A DNA stretch of 64,000 nt, from positions 10,540,001-10,604,000 of the forward strand of contig OX382266.1 of the NCBI GenBank assembly GCA_947507595.1. The letters are read 5' to 3'. Made by a program: the position numbers and the translations under genes. Shown here one piece after another: positions 11,303 to 21,235 of the stretch. Source of the stretch: Pyralis farinalis. Its lineage: Eukaryota > Arthropoda > Insecta > Lepidoptera > Pyralidae. The notes under the pieces were generated by a model. That model was not told the DNA's origin. It was given only the letters and a program-made list of their open reading frames with translations, and made no database searches. Every line of letters starts with the position of its first letter. The stretch's first letter is position 1.

Positions 11303-12651
11303 AGTGAGGACTTTGACTACTGTCTCCTTTGACTTAAGAACTCAATACCGTGTGCAAGCGTGGAATCGTCACAAAATCTCACAGCACATTTCTAAACCAA
11401 CCTGGTATCCAGATCATCGATCGGCGATCGAGAGTCAAGGTGAGGCATTGGCTGTCAGCCTAGATATGGCAAAGGCGTTCGACCAGCTTTGGCATCGCCG
11501 TCTTCTATCGATGTTACCATCGTACGGGCTATCCGAGGGATTGTGCAAATGGGTGGCCAGCTTCTTATCCAGCAAATGCATCAAAGCCGTGGTTGACGGT
11601 GTTTGCTCCAATAGCATAGATATCAATGCTGGCGTCCCACAGGGCTCTGTATTGTCCCCAACGCTGTTTCTGCTGCATGTCAATGACATGTTGTCAATTG
11701 ACAGCATTCATTATTATGCAGACGATAGCACTGTAGAAACTTATTACACAGGCCGTGCTAGCACCCCTCGTTCACTTGTGCAGGAAAGCCGCGTTAGACT
11801 TGTGTCTGAAATAGAGTGTGCTTTGGATAAGGTGTCCGACTGGGGACGGTTGAACTTGGTTCAATTCAACCCTACCAAGACACAAGTCTGCGCGTTCACC
11901 GCTAAAAAAACCCCATTTGCTGTGGTCCCCCAATTCCGGAACACGCCACTAACCATTGCCAATAGTATTGGGATTCTCGACGTCGAGATCTCCAGCGAAG
12001 TTCAATACCGAAGCCACTTGGAAGAAAAGGTCAAGCTGGCGTCAAAGAAACTTGGTTGCTCAACAGAGCCAAACAGTACTTCAGCGCGGGGCAAAGGCTT
12101 ATATTATATAAGTCCCAAGTCAGACCGCATATGGAGTACTGTAGTCATCTCCGGGCGAGGGCACCTGGTTACCAGCTAGGACCTTGTGACTCGGTGCAAA
12201 GACGAGCTGTGAAAATTGTCGATGATCCTAAACTCACACACGGTATTGAGCCCTTGAGTCTAAGGAGAGATTTCGCCTCCCTTTGCGTGTTTTACCGATT
12301 ATACAATGGGTTGTGTTCTGAGGAATTGTTCGATATCATGACAACAGCCTCGTTTTACAATCGCACTGCTCGGCGACGGCTGGGAGTTCACCCTCACACA
12401 CTGGAACCGCAATGGTCGCGTACTGTCCGGTTCCTGGCAAGTTTTCTGCCGAGAACTATTAAGTTGTGGAATCAGCTCCCTGCCGAGGTTTTCCCAAGGG
12501 ACTACAGTATGGGGTTCTTCAAGAAAGGCGTGAAGAGGTCCTTTCAGGGTCGGCAACGCAAGAGTGTTGCAAATGTCCATAAGCTGCGGTAACTGCTTAC
12601 CATCAGGCAGGCCGTATGCTTGTTTGCCACCTTAGTGGTATAAAAAAAAAG
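11303..12651 (+). mobile_element. 5'-truncated Jockey/CR1-superfamily LINE
   Basis: A reverse transcriptase body truncated at the inverted-repeat edge, followed by a short 3' UTR. The 3' end reads TAACTGCTTACCATCAGGC, GCCGTATGCTTGTTTGCC and GTGGTATAAAAAAAAAG. There is no endonuclease domain and no first ORF. The 3' tail is related to the family A SINE tail. Confidence 0.85.
11411..12592 (+). pseudogene. LINE reverse transcriptase (ORF2 C-terminal part), frameshifted
   Basis: RT blocks in order: VSLDMAKAFDQLWH (first catalytic Asp), NAGVPQGSVLSPTLFLLHVN, YYADDS (catalytic Asp pair), DWGRLNLVQFNPTKTQ, then thumb/C-terminal sequence. Near 12055 the frame changes (KKLGCS to VLNRAKQYFSAGQRLIL), after which the C-terminal domain runs MEYCSHL, DSVQRRAVKIV and KLWNQLPAEVFPRDYSMGFF to the stop at 12590-12592. 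The fingers region upstream of DMAKAFD is missing. This enzyme type copies LINE RNA at nicked target DNA. Confidence 0.85.
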
Positions 12652-13064
12652 ATGTACCAGCTCAAAGTTACCTGTTCAGCATACCAAGTTCCTTGCGTGC
12701 TAGTTTGTATTAGATTTTGGAACCGGATGCTTCAGATTTCGATACTAGGGATCCCAAACTTAGCTTACTTATTGCAAGTGTGTTCTGAGAGTGTGGAGCC
12801 GCAGCAAATTGAGAATTCAGAATGGAAAACTTTATTTAGTGTGATACATACTTTTATTGTGTTAGGGTTGAATCAGTTATTCCTAATGGGGTAATCAGAG
12901 TTTTTCTCTTTCAGACATAAATCATACACGGTTTTTCCTCTATATTTGAACGAGGGATAAACCTTACACGCTTACACGATAAAAGTGTCTGCGGTGCTAT
13001 CGTATACATAACAATCACGTCCATCTGTTTCTACTGATCTGCTACTATACGAGTTTGCTTTCAC

Positions 13065-13215
13065 CTGAAGAGTTCAGATCATATTCCATCACGATATTCA
13101 GTTGCGGATTAGCCAGCAATTTTAAGCTGTCCGAAAGCCACTGATAGGACTTTACGATCGCCTTTTGGTAATAACATTCGTAATCACTTGACGGGTCCTC
13201 TGAGCACAGGATAAC
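13065..13215 (-). CDS. Candidate host exon, BRCT-like end (function uncertain)
   Basis: A 151-base open stretch on the minus strand bounded by a good acceptor (TTACATATTTCAG, ending at 13216) and a donor (CTTCAG/GTGAAA at 13064). It reads VILCSEDPSSDYECYYQKA, then IVKSYQWLSDSLKLLANPQ and NIVMEYDLNSS. The SYQWLSDSLK motif resembles the last helix of BRCT domains (VSxxWLxDSI). If not spliced at the donor, the frame stops at 13047-13045. I find no partner exons, so gene identity is unknown; it may also be a stray exon in a duplicated fragment. Confidence 0.35.
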
Positions 13216-13316
13216 CTGAAATATGTAATAAATTAACTTTCGTGTTTCAATTAGTTAACAAGCGCATCAATGCCATCAAACTATTCATGTTCATAGCAAG
13301 ATTTTTTTCAATAGAT

Positions 13317-13405
13317 AAAAATATCGTCGATATACTCGTACATCTGAAATAGAGTCGGGAATAACACAGAGCCTTGTGGAATGCAAGCATTGGTGTTCAA
13401 GCATG
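13317..13405 (-). pseudogene. Tiny LINE reverse transcriptase remnant
   Basis: The minus strand reads NACIPQGSVLFPTLFQMYEY, then IDDIFI: the GxPQGSVLxPTLF block running almost directly into a (Y)xDD-like block, so the intervening region is deleted. Confidence 0.55.
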
Positions 13406-13835
13406 ATAGTATCTTAATTCCTGTGATATTACATATGCATAATAAATAGTAAACTTTTAGACTGTTTTCCACTGGCACAAGGCAATGCGAACATAATTTT
13501 TATGCCGTCCCCAAAAAGGAGCGTAATGTTTTCAGGGTTTATGTACGAGTATGTATGTTTGTGAGTTTTTTATTCCAACATAAGTACTGAATGAATTGCC
13601 CATTCAGATGTATGAGGTATCATTAGAATTCTTATCATCCCGGGTAACATGGATTAGATGGTAAAAACAATATGGTGCATTATGTACTCAATATTATGCC
13701 GGCTGTAGAAAGAAAATCTTCCAAACCTATCAAGAAAATAAAGGGCTTTTAAAGATGTTCTCAAATAAATATACAACGAGTATATGTTTTAAGCTACTTT
13801 TTAATTAATAAAGTATAATCAATTAAATTTATACT

Positions 13836-14165
13836 TGGATACCGGCGAGCGTACATGTAAGGGCCGAGTCATGGTTGTCTCCGCGTATCACAAACCAGAA
13901 ACCACTTGACTGCGCATTAAAGCACCTCACGTTCACTGAAACGTTGTGTTTTAGCGCCTAAGTATCTCAGTCGAGTCGAGGGAATATTTTAACCAATAAG
14001 CCGATAAGTGTTGTGATGTTGGCCCGGGAACTAGCCAATAAGAGCTGCACGTTCTACTTTATCTCCCGACCCGTAGTGGCGGATTGAATCTATCTCACTG
14101 GTTCTCCATAGGTTAGTCCCTGCATGCTATGTACCCTACAAGAGAATTGGCGTGAAAATATAGAT
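13836..14165 (+). mobile_element. RTE LINE 3' end interrupted by about 220 bp
   Basis: CCGGCGAGCGTACATGTAAG and GCCGAGTCATGG (to about 13879) resume at about 14100 with GGTTCTCCATAGGTTAGTCC and GAATTGGCGTGAAAATATAG. The intervening segment is unrelated and holds CCAATAAG twice. Confidence 0.5.
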
Positions 14166-14429
14166 AGAACTTCATACCTAATATTATACTCATTAATCCT
14201 ATATATTATTTATCTCCTATTAGTTAGAACGCGTTTTGTATTACAAGTAACGGCAGGCATGTTTTTTAATTTTTTATATAATCTCATTCGGTAATATTCT
14301 TATTATGAAATGAAATACAGAATTTTATTGGTATATTTTATTTACATACTTCTTTAAGAAAATTAAAAAATTAAATTAAAGCATTATTCTCCTAAGAAAA
14401 CAATGCTTTAAAACAATTTTTTAATTATT

Positions 14430-14618
14430 AGAGTACATGTGTCCCGACCAAGGAGGTTTCAATTCAATTTAAGTACACATTACCTGTGGTGAGCGCGCAA
14501 CGCGCATGCGTGCTGGATCCTAGCCAATAAACCAATAACAGACTTTTTCCATTTTGGCGCTATTTCGTATATACGAATTTGAGTAATATTTTGTTGGATA
14601 AAACTTTAGTAGCAAAAA
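14430..14618 (+). promoter_or_regulatory. Candidate upstream region of the tyrosine recombinase
   Basis: The 5' flank has two CCAATA(A) motifs about 10 bases apart (AGCCAATAAACCAATA near 14522-14537), preceded by a CpG-rich GCGCGCAACGCGCATGCG patch, in otherwise AT-rich DNA. A promoter role is inferred only from position and composition. Confidence 0.25.
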
Positions 14619-15047
14619 TGTCAAGCAACACCGATGATACTGATGAAAATTTAACTCCACCTGACATTCTAGAAACAGCCAAGAAACTGACGAATAGTCT
14701 TTTGCCAGAAAAATCAAGAAAAGCGTACGACAAATGTTACCAAGACTTTGTAACTTGGAAAATGAACAAAAAGGCTACCTAACTCATTTTCCGAAAATGT
14801 TTTGTTAGCCTACTTTCAAGAGTTATCGGATAACTTTAAGTGTTCGTCCTTATGGTCTAAATATTCTATGATTAAAAGTACACTGAGTATTTACAACGAA
14901 ATTGATATTACCAAATATTCAAAACTTGTATCATTTCCGAAACGTAAATCGCAAGGATATAAATGGAAGAAAGCCAAGACATTTTCAGCTGAACACTTAA
15001 ATAAATTTTTAAATGAAGCGCCCGATAAATTATATCTTTCAACGAAG

Positions 15048-15190
15048 GTAAGAAGTATTGATTTATTAAATAGATAAATAAAAGTTAAATAGAATATATT
15101 AGTTACTAAACGCCATCTCACTAAGTAATGGCTTTATACATAGATATTTACTGGCTTCATATTACTTAAGTACTTATAATATTGTTACAG
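15048..15190 (+). other. Spliceosomal intron of the tyrosine recombinase
   Basis: The donor AAG/GTAAGA and acceptor ATATTGTTACAG/ATT are textbook. Removing the 143 bases joins LSTK to IALIFGIMGACRR with no phase loss, matching the continuous order seen in YR catalytic domains. The intron itself contains in-frame stops. Confidence 0.7.
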
Positions 15191-15737
15191 ATTGCACTAA
15201 TATTTGGAATAATGGGTGCCTGCCGAAGACAGGAATTAACAACATTAAATTCAAAGACGTCGAAGTTTTCGAATCATCAATTTTAGTTAAAATTTGGAAC
15301 ACAAAAAACAAAATAGACCGATCTTTTACCATAACGGGCAAATATTACCAATTATGTAAACAATACATAGAACTACGACCAAATCCATGTAGCAATCCTT
15401 CCTTCTTTTTGAATTACATATCTGGGAAATGTACCCAACAAAGAGTTGGTATTAACAAATTTGGAATGTTGGGTAAAACGATAGCCAGTTATCTTAATCT
15501 TCCAAACTCAGATTCGTACACGGGACATTGCTTCCGCAGAACTTCTGCAACCTTACTAATCGATGCTGGCAGAGACATAACAGCACTAAAGCGTCACGGA
15601 GGGTGGAAGTCAACAACAGCTGCAGAAGGCTACATAGACGATTCTATAACTAACAAAATCTTAGTATCCAATTCGATACTCAATTCCATAGAAAATAATA
15701 AATATTGTCGGACAAATTACACAGCGCCACCTAGCCC

Positions 15738-15900
15738 CAAAGTAAGCGAAGCTTGTGTTATGGGTACTAGACAACTGATAAACATACGTAAATACATTTT
15801 TTTTTTTTTGTAAATACATACTTATTATACATAGAAAATACCTAAAAATGAAATTAATATAAACGTTTCATTGTCAACCCCGACAACGACTAGCTCTTAT
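15738..15900 (+). mobile_element. Repeat fragment inserted in the recombinase C-terminus
   Basis: Starts CCAAAGTAAGCGAAGCTTGT and contains TATGGGTACTAG, then an AT-rich stretch with TAAATACATAC. I recognise it as a widespread lepidopteran dispersed repeat. The flanks AGCGCCACCTAGCCC (15723-15737) and AGCGCCCCCCAGCCT (15901-15915) match at 12 of 15 positions and could be a decayed target duplication, although the left copy may belong to the repeat itself. Confidence 0.45.
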
Positions 15901-16671
15901 AGCGCCCCCCAGCCTGTTATTCAGGTTCAGTTTCATAATTGCAATATTCAAAATGTGAATAATTATTATAATAAATAATTTGTTTCTTTTATATTGCATT
16001 TTATTTAATGTAGCTACCTATAGCCATGAGATTAAATAAAGTAGTGTATGCAACTGCATATAATCAGATATTAAAACACTCGTGTAATCTTATTTTGAAA
16101 CTCGCCTGCGGCTCGTTTCAAAAAACTACACTCATGTTTTAATACCCTCTATTATATGACAGTATTAGTAGCATAAACTACTATTAGTAAATTGTTTTGT
16201 TAATGAGGTATTGAGATTGGTTGGAACTACGATTGTTTAAGATTTCAAATGAAATATATACCGTGCATATAGTCGTGGGCGCAGATGTCTCTACACCGTG
16301 TTGGCTACAGTCTCAGCTAGCATAGAATAGAAAATTTGAATAGGCACTTACGTTGAATGACGTAATGATGGTTCCATAGATGGATTATATAAATGCTGAG
16401 TTGTAATCCGGGCTGAGGTAACCCTTCGTTAATAAAGACAATAGGGGTCATTTATCACCCCGCCCGCCCTCTTTCCAGCCGGACGACTCACGCACCCCTG
16501 TGACCTCGTTTGTTTGCCATTTTAGTGTTCACGTTGGTCCCGTAGACTCACCATGATGGGTCAGATTATTTTAAAATACCGCAACGGAATCGAAAACAGA
16601 GCTAAACGTTCTGAGTCTGATTTTTGAGCATCTTCTTGTCAAAGAGGATATTTAATGGACAATAAAATAAA

Positions 16672-16806
16672 TAATTGTCATCGTTTTTAGCGTTATCCCG
16701 TTTCCTAATTTAAAAAGATTGGCGAGGTCTTTCAAAATATAATTTCTTGGACGTGCGGGTTTCCCCACGATGTTTTCCTTCACCGCCGAGCACGTGATAA
16801 TTACAA
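16672..16806 (-). mobile_element. tRNA-derived SINE (family B), 3' part, split by Helitron A
   Basis: The minus strand reads TCGGCGGTGAAGGAAAACAT, CGTGGGGAAACCCGCACG and ends GGAAACGGGATAACGCTAA. This matches the body of the SINE at 56880. Together with 17325-17440 it forms one SINE interrupted by the Helitron. Confidence 0.7.
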
Positions 16807-16807
16807 A

Positions 16808-17323
16808 TCTATACAGATAAATAAAATTGGAGTGTCTGTTTGTAATATTAAAATAACCGCTTTTTACTAAATGCATATGGATGTATACACGGTACATATA
16901 CCAAAATGAATATTTTTACAATTTTTGTCTGTCTGTCTGTTTGTTCCGGCTAATCTCTGAAACGGCTGGACCGATTTTGACGGGACTTTCACTGGTAGGT
17001 AGACGACTGTTCAGAACACCATATAGGGTACTTTTTATCCCGTAAATATTTAGGGTTCCTGTGTAAAAAATTAAAAACTATTAAAATTAGGGGGAAATCT
17101 TATTCTTCAGGGGACTTTGCAATTTTATTTTTATTATTATATTATTTTCATAGAATACCTATTTTTTAAATAACTACGCATTTTATATGTAATAAAAATA
17201 AAATAAATATAAGTTGCCTCCTACAAAGGTCAATAGATGGCGCTGTATGAAAAAGGTCCATAGAGAAATAAAGGCTACTAAAAGCCCAAATCTCATGCGT
17301 GCGAAGCCGCGGGCTTCAGCTAG
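16808..17323 (+). mobile_element. Non-autonomous Helitron, copy A
   Basis: Begins TCTATACAGATAAATAAAAT and ends with hairpin GAAGCC-GCG-GGCTTC (17303-17317) followed by CAG then CTAG and a flanking T. This fits Helitron rules: 5' TC, 3' hairpin plus CTRR, insertion between A (16807) and T (17324), no TIR and no target duplication. Internal GGACTTTCACTGGTAGGTAG and AGGGTACTTTTTATCCCGTA are shared with the copy at 30426. It resembles the Lep1-type mini-Helitrons of Lepidoptera. There is no Rep/helicase ORF. Confidence 0.85.
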
Positions 17324-17324
17324 T

Positions 17325-17440
17325 ATGTACATAATTCCGGAAACAAACACGAATTTAGTGGTAATGCCAGGATTCGAACCCGGGACCTGTTGGCCACAAG
17401 GCCGGTTCTTTATCCACTAGACTATCACTGCTCAATTTAA
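17325..17440 (-). mobile_element. tRNA-derived SINE (family B), 5' head
   Basis: The minus strand reads TAGTCTAGTGGATAAAGAAC (A-box-like) and CCCGGGTTCGAATCC (B box), then continues to the Helitron edge. The tRNA-like head is not a tRNA gene, because it runs directly into SINE body sequence. Confidence 0.7.
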
Positions 17441-17824
17441 ATTATTTTAAAACATTTTTATAATATTACAATTAGTATAATTATAATGAAATACAATTAA
17501 TGTTGTTGTTATTCTTCTATCCGATCTGGTAATACTACTATACTACTGTTTGTTCAGTTGTTTCGGTAGCGTAATTGTATACATAAATACGTACCTATTA
17601 AGTTTTGTAGACGTTATGATTTAATTATCTATTTAATATTTTAATGATAAAAATGCCTGGAATTGAGTCGATCCAATTATAATGTAATTAATAAATTATG
17701 TAAATTTGTTTGGATACCAAAAGAGGGATGACTGAGTTTTTTGGCAGAATTTTTATCAGTGCTCACCTAGTCATGAACTGCACGGTAGGGAAAAAATTGT
17801 GACGATTCCAAACAAATGTAGCCA

Positions 17825-17863
17825 TTTTTACGGAATAAAAGATTTTGACTTTGACTTTGACTA
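17825..17863 (+). mobile_element. LINE 3' terminus with (TTTGAC)n tail
   Basis: GGAATAAAAGATTTTGACTT, TGACTTTGAC: a poly(A) signal followed at once by a hexamer run, typical of insect LINE 3' ends. Upstream 17765-17824 may be its UTR. Confidence 0.45.
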
Positions 17864-18167
17864 ATTACATTAGGATTTTTCAACGGAAAAGTTCCATTAA
17901 AAACATGGAAGAACATAAAAGGAAAAGCATATTGCTTAGTGCTTCTTTGCCTCCTTGTAATGTATTCCATCGATATCACACAAACATTTCGCGATAAGGG
18001 TGTTGATATACTGAGCTATGTCATATTGTCGCACTACATCAATTTATGTACCGTTTCCAGGTACTCACACTATTTCTCATACATATCACCTAAGTGTAAG
18101 ATTGTAGAGAGAGAGAAATAAACGGTGTGAATTTGAATTGTTGGCAGATATATAAATATATATTTTA

Positions 18168-18290
18168 TAGGTACAACGTCGGGAGGCATACAAGCAGACG
18201 ATCCACCTGATTTAAAGTGGTTATCGTAGCCTATGAACGCTGGTAATACATTAAAGTATCACGCGCGTGATGCCACTTCTGTTCGTTGTA
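18168..18290 (-). mobile_element. SINE family A, 3' fragment
   Basis: The plus strand reads ACAACGTCGGGAGGCATACA, CACCTGATTTAAAGTGG and ATCACGCGCGTGATGCCACT, the reverse complement of the SINE tail and adjoining body. The 5' two thirds are absent. Confidence 0.7.
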
Positions 18291-18479
18291 GGGGAAAAAT
18301 TGCCTAGAATATTTCTAAGAGTCATTGAACTCGACTACTTAAGTAAGTATAAGCGTGCAATTTTTGATTAGTTCGGTCCACAGATTTAGAAAAAAAGCCA
18401 ATGCTCTGGTCTTAGATTTCTAAAGAAATCAAAGATTTTGGTCCTAGACTGTCATTTTAATAAATCTAAAGGAAGTAAC

Positions 18480-18740
18480 TTCAAAACGGGTTAGTAGGGC
18501 GTCAGTTGAGCGTAACGAGTTGTAGGGCGCGGCGAGGCCTTTACAAAGTGAGCCTTCGCCGCGATGCTTCCCTGGTAGATATTTCTTTTTATGGGCTACG
18601 GATAAATGTCAGGGAGTGCCGGGCGCGCCTATAGCGTTCGTGCCTTATGACTTGCTTTACGCGCACAATAAAAGGGAATAGGTGCCTATTTCCAATCGTT
18701 AAAGCCTGGAATATGGCCGTGGCAAATGAAAATGTCATTG
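18480..18740. other. GC-rich segment, unassigned
   Basis: GTAGGGCGCGGCGAGGCCTT, GCCTTCGCCGCGATGCTTCC and AGTGCCGGGCGCGCCTATAG stand out from AT-rich surroundings. No long ORF or repeat family is recognised. Confidence 0.3.
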
Positions 18741-20188
18741 TGGGTTTTTAGTAATGGTATAATTTTACATATTATAATTTGGAGGGAACACAGTAATATC
18801 TATTTTTAATTGGTCACAGTTTCAATAAACTACACTATCTAATTTATTGGTAAATACACACTACTCCTACACGATAAAGTAACATTTTCCCCTTGTTATG
18901 ATAAAGTAATGAATAATCGCAATGAACGTAAAGAACGAGACCACACGACAATAAAGACAGAACGTGCATCGAACTCGAAAACACCCCTAGAACCCCGCCT
19001 ACTTTCTTCGTAGTTACAATTTAACTCATTACAACTTATGTTCTCCTAATAACTAAGGAATATCAGCATCCCATATTTCTCACGCTCGCACCCATCGAGC
19101 CCCCAGGATCTCTTCGCTGTCCCTTTTTAATCCCTGGGATGCACCACTCACACTCGTAGGTTGTATTGTGGGAACCTCAACGGATATCGAGTTACAAGAT
19201 TTTTATTTTTTACTTCAGTAGGTTATTTTATTATTTATGAGTGCTACCTGCCAAGGACTTATACTATGCAGGACAGGTGTCGGGTTTCTCATGGACCAAA
19301 GAAAAAAATAGATTTTCAAGAATATTTATAGGATAAATTCTGTAATAATATCAGTAAGCAGTTTTAAAAGAAATGCATTTTTATTGTTATAGAAAAAAAT
19401 AGGTATATATTGATTTTATTATTTTTATGAAAGTTAAGGCAATATTCTAACAATAACCGAGACAAAAGACAAAAAAAAACAGGGCAAACTGTTTCCCTCA
19501 AATCGTTTCGTCTTATTTTCGTACCCTCATAGCTTTGGTCTGGATAAAAATAATTTTAATTGTGAGGATAAATGTAGTTAGTAGATAAGTAACACAGTAA
19601 GTTTCTTTATGTCAAGCTTTCGTAATTTCGATTTTATGCTAATACCTTTACGATACAATTTCATTAGTATGTATATTGATTTTGTCCCTAACTCACTCAT
19701 AGTCATCAAAACAATTCCTAGAACGCTAAAATTTGATATTTTGTCTAGGATTTGCAAACAGCTAATGAAAAAATTGTGAAATCAGTAATCTCACTTTTCA
19801 ACTCCACGTGAAGGGAACCAGCTCTGTATACAACATTTCTTACAGGTACTTCTGTAGTACTAGAAAGTTGAAATTTGGGATGGACACTAAGATTTGCACA
19901 TAAATATCGTTATTTGTGAGCAAAATTTAAGAAATGTATACATTTCTTCTGCTATCCCACATATATAGTGATGTAAATTTATAATGGATAGTACCTACTC
20001 CAGATTCGAAATCTGTATTTAAACACGTGAATCTGAATGAAAATATCTGTGAACCGAGGGACAAGGGGATAGATATTCCTCATTGCCTTCTCCGTCGTAC
20101 CACAATGCCACGTCCGCAGATAGAAAAAGAATACGCAGTGCGAATCGTATTCGAGCAGGAAGGGCACACCACCGTCTAGAAAACAACA
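18741..20188. other. AT-rich DNA without recognised features
   Basis: No coding or repeat signature beyond short A runs. The 62-codon minus ORF at 19979-20167 is not recognised. Confidence 0.5.
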
Positions 20189-20655
20189 AAAAAAGCCGTC
20201 AAGTGCAAGTCCGACTCTGCACGACTTGCAATTGACGGCTCGGTTCCATAAAAAAATATTTACGCGAAAAAAAAAATTTTTTGTTGTGATGTAACTACAA
20301 ATTTAATTTGGATTTTTCCTTTACTTCTGCTACATACCTACATACATTGCTTCTTGCCAAATTTCATAATTCTAGGTCAATGGGAAATACCCTATAGGTT
20401 TTGATTTTTGGATTGGATTTGGATGCGCAAAAACGTAGCATAAATAGCCGTATCTTTGATTGCGTTGACTTAGAAGTTTGATTTTTTCACTACTCCTGGA
20501 TTGCAGATCTGAGTATTTGAAATTAATTTCAGCTCGATATCTCCACCCGTCCCTGAGAAAAAGGGTCTTGACAGACGGACAGACAGACGGACAACAAAGT
20601 GATTCTATAAGAGTTCTGTTTTTCCTTTTGAGGTACGAAACCCTAAAAACACGTT
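20189..20655. mobile_element. Dispersed lepidopteran MITE-like repeat
   Basis: One end has GCCGTCAAGTGCAAGTC folding back on GACTTGCAATTGACGGC (20195-20239, 16 of 17 paired). The other has ACAGACGGACAGACAGACGG and AGGTACGAAACCCTAAAAAC. This is the familiar 'gggttccgtac' repeat, also at 60526. Confidence 0.6.
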
Positions 20656-20694
20656 TCTTGTATGAACACTTCCTTTAGTTTTATCTTTAATTTA

Positions 20695-20862
20695 TTTTAT
20701 TATTTGTTGTTATAGCGGCACACATTCTGTGACAATTTCAAGTGTCCATTTATTACTGTTCCTGAGATACATTTCGGTGACAAACGGACGACGAACAGTT
20801 AGCGGAGCTTTAGTAATAGGCTTCCGTTAGTAACCTTTGGGTGTGGAAGCCTAAAACTATAC
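20695..20862. mobile_element. Fragment of the same MITE-like repeat family
   Basis: TATTTGTTGTTATAGCGGCA, CTGAGATACATTTCGGTGAC and GACAAACGGACGACGAACAG match parts of the repeat at 60526-60916 in the opposite sense. Confidence 0.55.
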
Positions 20863-20984
20863 ATTGTTATGTTACGCCCGTTATGTATTAGGCCCGACCT
20901 GTAGGTTATCCTGGAAAACAATTTCGATATATCTATATATCTAAATAATAAAATTTCTTAAAAATCACAACGGAGGCACAAAAT

Positions 20985-21235
20985 TGAGTCCGGTGCCGGA
21001 GCGGTCAGCAATACTGTTTTAACAGTAAGACTCGTGGGTTCGATTCCCACACAGAATGTTGCATTTGTGTTTACCCTGCGTGGAACAGTACATGTTTGGC
21101 TTAGTCTGGGTGTTTTTAGAGTGGTAGGGTGCATCAAAGTACCTCCACCTCACGGTACATTGCAAGCCTTCATAGGCTATGACAATCACTGTACATCAGG
21201 TATGCTTGTATGCCTCCCAACGTTGTATAATAAAT
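20985..21235 (+). mobile_element. SINE family A, internally deleted
   Basis: Head with B box GGTTCGATTCC (21037-21047), then TAGGGTGCATCAAAG, CCTCCACCTCACGG and a jump of about 150 bases to ATAGGCTATGACAATCACTG and tail TGCTTGTATGCCTCCCAACG. Confidence 0.75.

Larger units (their letters stand above)
14619..15977 (+). pseudogene. Intron-containing tyrosine recombinase (Crypton-like), broken
   Basis: Exon 1 starts MSSNTDDTDENLTPPDI (14619) and includes an SAM-like core-binding region ending KLYLSTK at 15047. A 143-base GT-AG intron follows (15048-15190, phase 0). Exon 2 opens IALIFGIMGACRRQELT. The catalytic set is visible: Arg in GACRRQEL, HxxR in GHCFRRTSATLL, Trp in HGGWKS and the nucleophile Tyr in AEGYI. 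Two small frameshifts break the frame: one near 14780, where frame resumes as NSFSENVLLAYFQ, and one near 15240, fitting loss of one A in AACAAACATT, after which it resumes IKFKDVEVFESS. The original C-terminus (PQPVIQVQFHNC, stop 15975-15977) is separated by an inserted repeat at about 15738-15900. It resembles insect Crypton recombinases or their domesticated relatives. Inactive as read; assembly error cannot be excluded. Confidence 0.75.

Noticed and set aside
12616..12894. 92-codon ORF after the LINE
   Set aside because: It starts within the LINE tail and has no recognisable motif or splice support.
17355..17421. tRNA-like sequence on the minus strand (GGGTTCGAATCC)
   Set aside because: It runs into family B SINE sequence and is interrupted by a Helitron; not a functional tRNA.
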